From Nicotiana tabacum (lineage: Eukaryota > Streptophyta > Magnoliopsida > Solanales > Solanaceae), in the NCBI RefSeq assembly GCF_000715075.1, contig NC_134084.1:96080411-96144410 (forward strand): a stretch of 64,000 nucleotides of DNA, given 5' to 3'. The notes under the pieces are model-generated. The model saw nothing but the letters and a program-made list of their open reading frames with translations, had not been told where the DNA came from and did not search any database. The position numbers and the translations under genes were made by a program. Below are positions 43,638 to 54,980 of the stretch, piece after piece. The stretch's first letter is position 1, and each line of letters begins with the position of its first letter.

Positions 43638-46570
43638 ATTTGAATTATTTTTTAATTCTAAATTTATAGATAAAGTTTTAAAATTTTGAATTAAAATAAA
43701 AAAGAAAGAAATTTATCTTTTGTTATCATGCTATCATACTTAATTCAATTAATGACAATATGCAATCATGTTAGGAACTTTTGTTATCTTTTCTAATTAT
43801 TTTAATGCTACTTCGTTTCTGGAAAAAAAATTGAATATAACTATAAAATCCTTTCATATTTAAAACCCTATAATTATAGTTCAAAATTATACTTGGAAAT
43901 TTAAAGACAAGTAAATGCAATGTTATATAATAACAATCAACTAATTTAATATTTAATGATTCAAAGAACAAAAAATATGTATATATAGGGTATTCAAAAT
44001 ATGCGGCAAGAAATATCGATAAACTCAAAATGGAGACATACTAAAATGAAGTTTCACCGGCTAAAGAATCATTTAAATTTTTAGATAGCCGAATAAAGTG
44101 AATTTTAAATTATAATATCTTCACTTGCCATGATAAAGGTAATCATTATTAAAATACTTATAAAACTTTAGAAATTGAAATTTCAAAAAAAATACTTTTT
44201 TAAAAAAAATAATAACATACCAAATAAGAGTTTAAGTTGTAGTAAAAGAGTCGCATCGTAACCAAAGAATCGGTCATATTGTGTCAACCTTTGTGCTTTG
44301 CCATAAATAAGAGTTATTATTTCGCTTTGTGACTATTTTTAGGTTCCAATAAAACCAATGAGAATGGTACAAAAATAAAATTATCACTACGAGATTTGAG
44401 AAAATGTTAGCTTTGAATTAAAGGATAATTTTGAATTTATAGATAAAGTTTTTAAATTTGAATTAATATAAAAAATTATCTTTTGTTATCATACTTAATT
44501 CGGTTAATGATTATGTGCAATCATGTTAGAAATTTTTGTTATCTTTTCTAATTATTTAAAAACTACTTTGCCTCTCATATAACTATAAAATTCTTTAACA
44601 TTTAAAACCTATAATTGTAGTTCTTTTTTTTAAATAAATAAATAAATGTAATATATAGGGTACACTTCTATGTTTATCAAAATAACAAAAAAGAGTTTAA
44701 AAATCGAATAAAAATTTACTTACATATATAATGAAGTGAACCTACATGTTGGAGAAAGAAACATCACAAAAAGCATCCAATATTCAAAATTTTCTTTTTT
44801 CTTTTTTCTTTTGAAGAATGCTTGTTTGAAGAGTCAATTTGCATAAATGGACATCAAACAAATAACAAACTTTGGCTATACAATTGCTATCATTAATTTC
44901 AATTTAGCACCTTTGAGGAATTAAAAAGGTATAAGCTGAAACCTCTTTAAGCCAACATTGCAAGGGTATAATATATTTTTCGCTGAAGAATATTAGTTTT
45001 GAATCATTAAATTATGTGAAAGATTTTTTGCTCAAATTTAATAAGAGGGATATTGGTTTCTAATTAATAGTCTCTGTAGCGATTTTCAAATGTAACAAAA
45101 AGTATATTTAAAATCTGTATATATAGGGTATTCAAAATTCAAAATTCAAAATTTGTGGCTAGAGATATCGATAAACTCAAAATGAAATCACACTGAAATA
45201 AAGTTTCACTAGCTAAAGGATCATTAAATTTTTTGATAGCTGAATAAAATGAATTCTAAATTAAGGATAATATTTTCACTTGCATAATTATAAAGATAAT
45301 CATTATTGAAAATATATAAAGTTTTAGAAATTGAAATTTTAAATAGAAATCTTTTTTGTAAAATAATAACCTACCAAATAAGAGTTCAAGTCGTAGTAAA
45401 AGAATCGCATCGTAACCAAAAAAAATTTCATATTATTAAACATTTGTGCTTTGCCATAAATATGAGTTATTATTTCGCTTTGTGAAATTTTTAGGTTCCA
45501 ATGACACCAATTATAGTGCAAAAATAAAATTATAAATACGAGATTTGAAAAAAATGTTAGCCTTTTTTCATGTAATACTTCCTAATTAATATCTAACGAT
45601 TATCTATAATTATCTAGAAGGTTTAAATTTTAAGGTTATTTACATATAATTCAAATAACTCAGATATTTAACATGGTTAATGTCAAATATCAAAATGGAG
45701 TCATACTGGGGAAAAAATGCAGTGGCTATTTTTTTAAACTTTTAGATAGCCGACTAAAATGAACTTTGAATTAAGGATAATATTTTCACTTACATTATTA
45801 TAAAAATAATTATTATTGACAAATAAAGTTTTATAAACTGAAATTTAAAATAAAAATATTTTTTAAAAGATATTAACACACCAAATAAGAGTTCAAGTAG
45901 TAGTAAAAGAGTTAAGTCGTATCCAAAGTGTCCTTCATAGTCTCAACCTTTAATTTTTTTTGCCATAAGTATGAGTTATTATTTTGTTTCCTGATTATTT
46001 CTAGGATCCAATGACACATGCAAGAATTATACCCAAAAAGGAAAATAGAGTTATAACTAGGAGATTTGATTTGATAAATGGTTAACTTTTTTCATGTAGT
46101 ATTTCTTAATTAATATTCAATAATTATCTATATTTATCGAGAATGATTAAATTATAAGATTATTTAAATACAATTCAAATAACTCAAATAATTGACATGA
46201 TTAATATCCGCGCATTCGCACGGGTGCTAATACTAATTAAAATAATAAAGCAAAACTCTTCTCAAACAAGGTCGAAATTGAAAATAAAACTACGGTTCTT
46301 TATTCAAGTTTAACTAATGTACAACCAAACACATAGTTTATATTTTGCTCGTTGTATTCCATCTTTGGTCCAATGAGCCAAACATCTATAAATAAAAGCA
46401 TATTCACTAAATAATTTTGTTGTTATTTGATCGTATATATAATCTCGACATTATAACAACAGGATAACTTATTCACAAACCTTTATGCATGTGTTACAAG
46501 TCAATTTACTAAGTTTTGTCGTTGACCCTAAATTTAAACTTTCTATTTGTCAATTAATACTTTTTCGCAT

Positions 46571-47555
46571 TATCTATGACTGGTGTATAAAGGAAACTCA
46601 CAAACCACACCAACCCAATAATTCAAGTTAAACCGAAAAAAAAAATCCGACTATGGTTTGATTTGATTTGGTTTGATATTGGAAAAAAAAACCCGACCAT
46701 AATTGGTTTGGTTTGCTTTAACTAAAGAAAGTCAAACCGAAATCAAACCAACCCGAAATTACATATATAGAAATTTTATATATATTTAATATATAAATAT
46801 ACTTATTGTGATGTAATTTATAAATATTCCTTAAAAAATTTCATAATTTTATCATTTAAGGTATTATTTCAAGGTTGGATTTAGAACTTTTGAATGTTCC
46901 AATAAGTTTTATAGCCATTAATATTAGTAAATTAAATAATGTTAACAAAAGCCCAAACCAAAATCAAATCAATATTAATGCTAACAAAAGACATTCAATT
47001 CAATATTACGAAAGGGAATGTATTGAGTATCTATTTTTTGTTTTGCAATAATTTAGATAAAAATGCATAACATATTTTTATTTTTCTTTAGCGTTTAGTC
47101 ATGTAAATAATATTCCCTTATTAGTTATTAATCTACTTATTTTATCATGACTTAGTACTTTTAGATTATGTTTATTTTTATTATGGCTTTTTAATTAGCA
47201 ATATTTATATTACATAATTTATTGTCTTCATTGTTGAATATTTTAGGATAATGCCATGGACACATCTCATATTTTGTATTATTTTCTAGGAAAATACTTT
47301 ATATAGTTGTATCTTACTAGGATTAAAAAAATATTTTGAGCACAAGTTATATGTTTTGTTCTACGAAGATTTTACCGGAAAAAAAGTCTGAGAAAAACCG
47401 AAAAACCCGAAAATCCGAGAAAACCCGAGATTGAAAAATCCGAGTTTTATTGGTTTGGTTTGGTCTTTAGATTTAATAACCCGACACAATTGGTTTGGTT
47501 TGGTAATGGTAAAACTCGAACCAACCCGATCTATGTATACCCCTATCTATGACTG
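46571..47555. mobile_element. 961-bp element with 12-bp direct repeat and GGTTTGG/CCAAACC-rich ends
   Basis: Element 46583-47543, flanked by TATCTATGACTG at 46571-46582 and 47544-47555. Ends are loosely inverted (GGTGTATAAAG left; GGGGTATACATAG on the other strand at the right). Both end regions carry many copies of ACCAAACC / GGTTTGG and AACCCGA blocks. No ORF. The long duplication and GT-rich ends suit a non-autonomous Mutator-like element, but a retroposed sequence is possible. Confidence 0.6.
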
Positions 47556-48120
47556 TGTTTGATAGTAAATTTTGGAATTTTTATATCTTAGAGTTGTCAC
47601 CTCAGTTGAGGAATAGCCAAATTTTCAATTATAGTTATGTCAACAATGACAACGATGGCTATTTTACGTATTACCCTGATGCTCCTTCAATCACACCAAG
47701 ATTCGTATTGAATACATCGGGACAATTTAATATGGTCATTTGGTCACATAGTTCAAAAAAGTAGATCTTGATTTGGTCTCAACCCAAAGTACAATGTGAT
47801 GCTTATGCTTGTTGTGATGTATTTGGCATCTACAATTACACTTGTCAAGTTTTTTCTGCTTGTTTGACTGGTTTTGAGCTTAAATCAAATATACTGTGGG
47901 ATTTGAAGGATTTTTTTGGTGGTTGTGAGGAAAACAGACTTACAACATCATAATGCTAATAGGAAAAAAAAAATATGTACAAAAATAAGAGGTGCCTCAA
48001 GATACTGAATCTTCGATGACAAGTGCTAGAGAATGCGAATCAATTCGCTTGAGTAATTACTTCTGCCTTGCTTATGGTTATAGTAGTGGTATGTGTTCAA
48101 TTTGGACTAGCTAGGGATAT
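47549..48120 (+). pseudogene. G-type lectin S-receptor-like kinase fragment (S-locus glycoprotein to PAN region)
   Basis: Plus-strand frames give YSYVNNDNDGYFTYYPDAPS, RFVLNTSGQ and, after a stop and short slip, WSQPKVQCDAYACCDVFGI, CQVFSACLTGFELKS, WDLKDFFGGCEENR, then further on TSARECESIRLSNYFCLAYGY and CSIW. This is the order of the S-locus glycoprotein domain, the Cys-rich EGF-like part (CxCLTGFEPK..WDLKDYSGGC) and the PAN/apple domain (ECE..CL.NCSC.AYAY) of SD1-type receptor kinases. Lectin, transmembrane and kinase parts are absent, and several Cys residues are replaced. It is truncated on both sides; the left side is cut by the 961-bp element. Confidence 0.75.
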
Positions 48121-48923
48121 TTTGTGGGGGAAATTTCACATAAGAACAACTAGGCTCCCTATTTTTCAACTTTATAGCTCATATTTCAATTTATAACTAA
48201 CTAGCCCAAAAATAATAGGCTAATATCCAATATTCAACTCCAGCGGATTCTCAAAATTACTATTTAATTTTAAAAAAAGATTGCTCAAGCTTTTAAGTTA
48301 ATTTTTGAATCAGTAACTGTGACTCAAATATTAGTTCAACAAACCAAATCTATTTGGGTGGTGAAAATTAAATTTTTAACAAGCTAAAATATGTGGGTTT
48401 AAATTTCGAATTTGATTTTGTAAGAAATTTAGAGTGGGTATTAGTTAGACTTGTTAGAAATAATATAAGGAGGTTTGTATAAAATTTGAAGTCATTTAAT
48501 GGAGATTTGGTCAAGAATTGTAACTGAAAATCGAGGAAGAAGTTCGTCTACAGACGCTTGTATAAATGTGTAAAAAAATGTATAATAGTGTATAAGATGT
48601 GTTTGTACACTCATATACACTATTATACAAGATTATACAAAATTATACAAAAAACTGACTTCGTCTTTTACCTTGTGTTTTCTCTGAAATTTAACTCAAA
48701 TCTTGCTCAAATCTACTCCAAATCACTTCAAATTTAAAATTTGAATTCCTTTTGATATTTTCAATCAATTGGAATAACACCCAATCCAAACAACTAACAA
48801 ACTCAAAAAATCTTATTTTCGAAAGCAAAGCTTTGAATGGACTTCAATGGTAGACTTCTACTCTTCAATTTTCTGACATTGCAAACAGGGGGAGAAGCTG
48901 AAAATACACGGCCCCTTCTTCGA
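48121..48923. other. AT-rich spacer with one strong inverted repeat
   Basis: No gene recognised. The only structure is the inverted repeat at 48579-48629. Confidence 0.5.
48579..48629. repeat. 16-bp perfect inverted repeat, 19-nt loop
   Basis: TGTATAATAGTGTATA (48579-48594) pairs with 48614-48629. Purely structural; no known function. Confidence 0.85.
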
Positions 48924-49799
48924 TGTAACGACCCAACCGGTCGTTTTGAGCTCTAGCACGTCGTTCAGCAGTCTGAGGCCATGAGCAGCTTCATTTCAGG
49001 TATTATGACTTGTACTCGTGGTCAGAATTAAATTTCGGGAAGTTCAGAGTTGATTTGGAGAGAGAATTCTCATTTCGGAAGCCTTGAGTTGAAAGAATTG
49101 ACCAAGATTGGATTTTTGAGTAAACGACCTCAAAATCGGGATCTGAAGGTTCCAGTAGGATCATATGATAATTTCGGACTTGGGTGTATGCCCGGATCAG
49201 GTTTTGGATGACCCGGGAGTGTTCAGGCGCCTGTTGTAGAAGCTAGCACTTTGGAAGAAATTTCATAAGTTTGGGTTGAAATGCATTTCAGTGTTATCGA
49301 TGTCCTTTTGGGATTCTGAGTCTGGGAATAGCTCCGTATGGTGATTCTGGAGTTGGGAGCGCGATCGAAAGTGAATTCGGAGGTCCGCAGGTCATTGTGA
49401 AGTTATTTGGCTAAAGATAGAATTTGAAGGTTTTTGAGAAGTTTGACCGGAAGTGGACTTTTTGATATCGATGTCGGAATCCGATTTTGAAAGTTGGAGT
49501 AAGTCCGTAACGTCAAATATGACTTGTGTGCAAAATTTGAAGTCAATCGGACGTGATTTGCTAGGTTTAAACATCGAAAGTAGAAGTTGGAAGTTCTAAA
49601 ATTCATAAAGCTTGGATTGGAGGTCGATTCGAGATTTTAGCGTTGTTTGATATGATTTGAGGCCTCGAGCAAGTCCGTAATGTGTTTTGGGACTGGTTGG
49701 TATGATTGGTTGGGTCCTGGGGGCCTCGGGTGGATTCCGGGTGGTTAACATATCGAAATGGGATTTTTGAGAAGGGCTGAAGGTTGCTGCTTCTGTCAT

Positions 49800-50013
49800 A
49801 ACCGCACCTGCGGTTGGTGGACCGCAGGTGCGAGACCGCAGAAGCGGTTCTTGCATCGCAGAAGCGGCCCAAGCAAGCCAGGCCAGGAACCGCAGAAGCG
49901 GCTCCCAAGCTGCAGATGCGGCCCCCAGACTGCAGAAGCGGTCCCAGCCTTCTCTCCCCATTTCGCAGATGCGGTCATCTTCTCGCAGATGCGATCCCCT
50001 GACCGCAGATGCG
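49800..50013 (+). promoter_or_regulatory. U3 array of CCGCAGAAGCGG / CCGCAGATGCGG quasi-palindromes (LTR D)
   Basis: About a dozen copies (ACCGCACCTGCGGT, CCGCAGGTGCG, ACCGCAGAAGCGG, CGCAGATGCGG) with 12-25 bp spacing, 0.88-1.09 kb from the LTR start, ending about 25 bp before a TATA-like box. The motif type matches that of element A rather than B or C. ORFs crossing it on both strands are artefacts of the repeats. Confidence 0.6.
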
Positions 50014-50864
50014 GAAGTGCTGGAGGCAGTGAGTTCTTTTAAAAATCGGGAGATGGTCATTTTTCTCCCATTTTTCATTTGGTATGGACGATTTTGGAGA
50101 GCTTCAAGAGGGGATTTTCATCATCAACAATAAGGTAAGCTAACCCCACCTATATTGAGTTAAATATATCGATTTTGTATGGATTTTAGCATGTAAAGGG
50201 GTAGAAATTTGGGGAGTTTGAGGAAGACCTAGAAAATTTATATTCTTGGAATTTGACCACGATTTTGGGTATGGAATTAAGAGAAAATCATATATTTGAG
50301 TTCGTGAGTTCATGGGTAAAGTTTATCTTCGAAAAATTTTGGAATCCGGGCACGTGGGCCCGAGGATAATTTTGTCAACTTTTCGATTGAGGTTAGGAAT
50401 TGCTATAAATTGGATTATTATGAGTACTTGAACATATATTAATGGATTTTGCATAATTATTGGCTAGTTTTGGAGCGTTGTGCAGCAATTTAAGTCTTTG
50501 GAAGGGCGTGGAATGCCGGTTCTGGATCTTCGGAGCGAGATGAGTCTCCTTTCTAACCTTGTAAGAGGGAATTGTCCCTATAAGTGAGTTAATTGGTTAT
50601 GTGCTTCTATCTGTGGGGGCTAAGTACGCACGAGGTGACGAGAGTTCGTGCGTAGCTACTATTATGCTATTGTCTCGGTAGTCTAGGACACAAAAACATG
50701 CTGTACTTGGATTATTTGTAACTTATTAATATCTTGAATTGCTTAAATCTCATCGAATTGGTAAATGAATTTCTAAAAGGATTAAACTTCATTTTCTTAA
50801 ATCATTAAAAGAGAATTGGCTTTTATTGGAATAAACTCTTGATTGGCTGTTTGACTGTGTGTAT

Positions 50865-50960
50865 GTATGTGTGCCCGCGTTGCATGTATGATTCGCGAGC
50901 GGGGTATTTATTTATTTATGTTGACCGCATCGCATGTATGATACGCGAGCGAGGTAATAG
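50865..50960 (+). repeat. Pair of GC-rich hairpin repeats in LTR D
   Basis: Two copies of a block GCATGTATGATnCGCGAGCGnGGTA (about 50881 and 50932) preceded by CCGCG/CCGCATC, giving CCCGC..GCGGGG-type arms. The position in the LTR (about 1.95 kb) matches the hairpin arrays of the LTRs of A, B and C. Confidence 0.55.
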
Positions 50961-51297
50961 ATGCATCTATGGTTCGTGCCGTTCAACCCTCGGCAGTGCA
51001 CATTTTACATTTCTATTGGATCGGGCCGTACGACCTCGGCATGATATGCGCATGCTTGTATTGCTTACTTGAGAATGTTATGCAATAATATTTGCCTTCC
51101 CTGGCCAGATATAGTTAATAAGCATAATGAAAAGTAACTTTTGGAAATCCGCACTTATTTGAGATGTTGTTTACCTGCTATTTGGTTTTACGAGTTTATA
51201 ATTGTTTTATAAAAATCCATGATTTCCTCACATTTTCACTATATTGTTATTGGACTACTAGTAAGTGTCAAAGTCGACCTCTCGTCTCTACTTCTTC

Positions 51298-52255
51298 GAG
51301 ATTAGACGAGATACTCATTGAGTACACGTTGTTTTCATACTCATAATATACTTCTGTACATTTTTGTTGCACAGGCATATGTATCTCTAGTGGCCTACTG
51401 GGCGTAGCAGCATGGTTGATATGAAGACTTAGGTGAGCTGCACTTCTCGAGGCGACCCGCAGCCAGCAGAGTCTCTTTCAGTTATCTGTTTTTATTTTCT
51501 GTCCAATATTGTATTCCGGACGGTTGTTGCATTTTATTCCTTCTTAGTAGATGCTCATGCACTTGTGACACCGGGTTCTGAGATAATTATTGGGTATCTT
51601 GTATTTACTTCCAAACATTCTTTTATTTACATTATAAAAATTGTCTTTTACTAGTAAAATTGAAGGAAAAATCTTAGTTTTCAAAATTGTTAAAATGAGA
51701 ACTTAATTAAGTAATTTGGTTGGCTTGCCTGACAGCAGTGTCCGACGCCATCACGACCCTTAGTGGATTTTGGGTCGTGACATTTGAGATTAGACGGGAT
51801 ACTCATTGGGTACACGTTGTTTTCGTACTCATACTACACTTGCTGTGCATTTTTGTTGCACATGTTTATGTGTGGCTAGTGACATGGTTGATACGGAGAC
51901 TCAGGTGAGTTGCATTTATCGAGACGACCGTAGCCAGCAGAGTCTCCTTCAGAGTATTGTACTGTATTTTCATTTCTGTCCACTTGTATTTCGGACAGTT
52001 ACTGTATTTTATTTCATTCCTAGTAAATGCTCATGCACTTGTGACACCGGGTTCTGGGATGATTATGGGGTATCTTGCATTAACTTCTTAACATTTATAT
52101 TTGATTTGAAACGATTATCTTTTACTGGTAAAATTGAAGGAAAATCATATTTTTCAAAATTATTAAAACGAGAATTTAATTAAGTATCTTGGTTGGCTTG
52201 CCTGACAGCGGTGTCCGGCGCCATCACGACCCTTAGTGGATTTTGGGTCGTGACA
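51298..52255 (+). repeat. Tandem duplication of the LTR D 3' tail
   Basis: Unit 1 is 51298-51785 and unit 2 is 51786-52255. Both run from GAGATTAGACGnGATACTCA to GGATTTTGGGTCGTGACA, with many substitutions and small indels between them. Confidence 0.85.
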
Positions 52256-52258
52256 ACA

Positions 52259-52270
52259 TGGTATCAGAGC
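52259..52270 (+). other. Primer-binding site next to LTR D
   Basis: TGGTATCAGAGC, initiator tRNA-Met type, 3 bases after the LTR end. Confidence 0.85.
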
Positions 52271-52312
52271 ACTAGGTTCCCTTAGGTCTCACGAGTCATG
52301 AACAAGTCTATA

Positions 52313-52983
52313 TTAATTTGAAAGTTCACATATAACCCTAAATAAGTTCTTTTAAAATTCAATTGTAAGAAGTAATTTGAAAGTTCACATATATACATAA
52401 ATATCACACGCTAAAAAATTATAATAAGATTCTAAAGACCTCTAATATGAACAATCCCTAATTTATATCAACTCACAATTATACAACTAAATTTAGTTAA
52501 ACATTAACTAACCCTAATTTATATAATTAAAATAATTAAAATTACTTAAATTCAAAAATATAGATAACTAATCTTGAAATGCTATTAGCACCTAAGACAT
52601 GCATCTAGGTCTTCCAAAATTACACAAAATACCAATTCACAAAGAGGGGCTAGAGTACAAATATGAACTCTTCTAATATGAACAATCCTAAATAATAACA
52701 CATGAAATATTTCAAAGGTTTAACAAGGTAACTCACAATTATACAACTAAATTTAATTAAACATTAACTAAATCTTAATTTATAATTAAAATAATTAAAA
52801 TGACTTAAATTGAAAAATGTATATAACTAACCTTGAAATGCTAGGATAGGGGGTTTGATTTTGGGTAGCAGAACACAGTGGGGCCGGCGGAACAGTGGCA
52901 GAGGAGGGGAGGGGAGGGAGACTTCTAGGTGCTTTGTTTTTAGGTGAGGAGGGAGATAGGAGTTGATTTTTGGTAAATTGCAC
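52313..52983. other. AT-rich sequence with an internal ~110-bp direct repeat
   Basis: Copies at about 52473-52582 and 52729-52842 (CTCACAATTATACAACTAAATT.. to ..CTAA.CTTGAAATGCTA). No gene recognised. Confidence 0.6.
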
Positions 52984-53091
52984 GGGGCACCCTATTTGGT
53001 CGCCCCCATTTAATCTATATCCATTTTTTTTAATTTTTTTTTAATTTGTATACATTTTTTAAACAACTTTAGCCCCATTTCTCCTCCTCCT

Positions 53092-53195
53092 CCTCCTTCT
53101 TCTTCTTCTTCTTCTTCTTCTTCTTCTTCTTCTTCTTCTTCTTCTTCTTCTCCTCCTCCTCCTTCTTCTGCTTCTTCTCCTTCTTCTTCTTCTGA
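53092..53195. repeat. (CTT)n / polypyrimidine tract
   Basis: Mostly TTC repeats with flanking TCC. Confidence 0.95.
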
Positions 53196-53377
53196 AACTT
53201 CAGTTGATGAGATGATTGCTATAAGTATGTTTATCAGATTATTTAAAAATAAATTATAAATAATTACGTAAGTTTGTAGTCTTGTACCTATTTGGTCCCT
53301 CCATTTAACCTATACCTATTTTTTTAATATTTTTTTTACTTTGTACCCACTTTTTAAACAACTTTAGCCTCATTTCT

Positions 53378-53505
53378 ACTTCTTCTCCTTCTTCTCCTTC
53401 TTCTCCTTCTCCTTCTTCTCCTTCTCCTTCTCTTTCTCTTTCTCCTTCTCCTTCTTCTCCTTCTTCTCCTCCTTCTTCTTCTCACTCTTCTCCTTCTTCT
53501 TCTGA
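53378..53505. repeat. Second polypyrimidine (CTT/CTCCTT)n tract
   Basis: Equivalent position in the second tandem unit. Confidence 0.95.
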
Positions 53506-54472
53506 AACTTCAGTTGATGGGATGATTTCCATAAGTATGTTTATCATATTATTTAAAAATAAATTATAAATAATTACGTAAGTTTGTAGACAATAATTTG
53601 TAGTTTAAGGTCACACTTAGTAATTCTTTTCATGATAATTCTATTCTTTTCATGTTTATTGTTTTCAAAATTTATGATTTAGATACTGTTGGCAATCTGA
53701 TTATTTTATAGTAGTAATACACTATGAAAGAATAATGTGATTATTTATCTAGTATGTTAGAAAGCTTTTCAAAATCTTCAGCTTATATAGTGCTGAAGTT
53801 TTTACAAATGAACTAAATAACTTCAGCATCTTCTGCTGAAGTTTTTGAAAAAGCTTTATAACAAAACTAATGAATCCAGGACAAAAAAACTTCAGCTTAT
53901 TTAGTGCTGAAGTTTTTATAAATGAACTAAATAACTTCAGCATCATCTGCTGAAATTTTTGAAAAAGCTTAATGACAAAACTAATGAATCCAGGACAAAA
54001 AACATTAGCTTATTTAGTGCTTAAATTTTTACAAAAACTTCAGCAAATAGAGAACAAAACTTCAGCTACCATGCTTAAGTTCAGCAATTACAAACAAAAA
54101 CTTCAGCAAATAGAGAACAAAACTTCAGCTACTATGCTTAAGTTCAGCAATTACAAACAAAAATTTCAGCACACTTGGTTCAGCACACTTGCTACTTCAA
54201 GCCCGTCTACTAGAATGCTGAAGTTTGGCGTGATTGTCTTTGCTACTTCAGCCCCGTATGCTGAGGTTACGTAAAAAAGTGGGTACGCTTGCAATTTTTT
54301 TTGCAAAGAGGGCACAAGTTGAAACATGACCAAAAAACGAGTATAGATGCAAATGCCCCGGGGATTTAGGGGAATCGCGATAGTGGAGAGGAGAAGAAAA
54401 GAGATGGAGGAGAGATAGAGAAAAGAGGGAAATAAAGAAAAACCCATTTGGGCTAGATCTAAATTAAACATT

Positions 54473-54640
54473 TCTGACCGACTTCAGTCAGAAATTTCGA
54501 TCAATAAGTTTAAGTGGCCTTTGACCTGTTTGACCACGATCATTCCAACCGAAGTCGGTCAGTAATTTAATGTTAAATTAAAAAAATTATTTAATTTAAA
54601 TACCGATCGAAGTCAGTCTGTAATTTAAGTGTAAAATTTA
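54473..54640. repeat. CACTA-like subterminal repeat fragment (ACCGACTTCGGT type)
   Basis: Three degenerate copies of a near-palindrome (GACCGACTTCAGTC, ACCGAAGTCGGTCAG, ACCGATCGAAGTCAGTC), each followed or preceded by an AAATT stretch. The style matches the subterminal repeats at 1-652 but with a different core. No terminus seen. Confidence 0.4.
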
Positions 54641-54715
54641 AAAAGAAATTATTTAATTATAGATACTATATAATATATATTTAATTGTGTATGTATATAT
54701 ATGTATATATTCATA

Positions 54716-54718
54716 CAT

Positions 54719-54761
<43 letters not shown>

Positions 54762-54763
54762 AC
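54716..54763. repeat. (CA)n(TA)n compound microsatellite
   Basis: About 13 CA followed by about 9 TA units. Confidence 0.95.
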
Positions 54764-54980
54764 AAATATACTGGCCCGACTTAGTTCTATAAGATGTAGT
54801 GCTATATTAATATACAATGACTATGTCAATTAAACTCGATAATTTACTTACATACATATGACTAGCGTTGATGATTTATTCTCAACTATTCATACCTCGA
54901 ATGCTTGATCGGTGACTAAATAAGAAAATAAATCTTGGAGTTTAAGTGACTAGATGCTCCGGTAAAATGGGTGATTAGAT

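Larger units (their letters stand above)
48924..52255 (+). mobile_element. Ty3/gypsy-type LTR 'D' with duplicated 3' tail, plus leader stub
   Basis: Starts TGTAACGACCCAACCGGTCG and ends GGGTCGTGACA at 52255. A PBS (52259-52270) and a leader stub related to that of element A follow to about 52310, after which homology stops. So it is a 5' LTR of a plus-strand element whose body is gone. The 3' end of the LTR is present twice (51298-51785 and 51786-52255). It carries the palindrome tract (49800-50013), TATA-like TTTTAAAAA (50037-50045), donor-like TAAGGTAAGC (50131-50140), and GC hairpin repeats at 50871-51040. Confidence 0.8.
52984..54363. mobile_element. Unclassified repeat element with CTTCAGC palindromes, copy 2
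   Basis: Starts near GGGGCACCCTATTTGGTCGC and ends ATAGATGCAAATGCCCC, so the ends are loosely inverted (GGGGCA..ATTT..ATCTATA). The left part is two tandem ~300-bp units (about 52988-53280 and 53288-53585), each with its own polypyrimidine (CTT)n tract. The right part (53755-54260) has several AACTTCAGC..GCTGAAGTT pairs. The right part and end match 5046-5463. No convincing target duplication or coding sequence. Possibly a non-autonomous DNA transposon; I cannot name it. Confidence 0.5.

Noticed and set aside
49596..50133. Cluster of six ORFs on both strands around LTR D's palindrome tract
   Set aside because: All arise from stop-poor GC-rich repeats; none shows a domain or codon pattern of a real gene.
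52795..52983. Pro/Ser-rich minus-strand ORF of 62 codons
   Set aside because: Short, low-complexity, next to polypyrimidine repeats, no supporting features.
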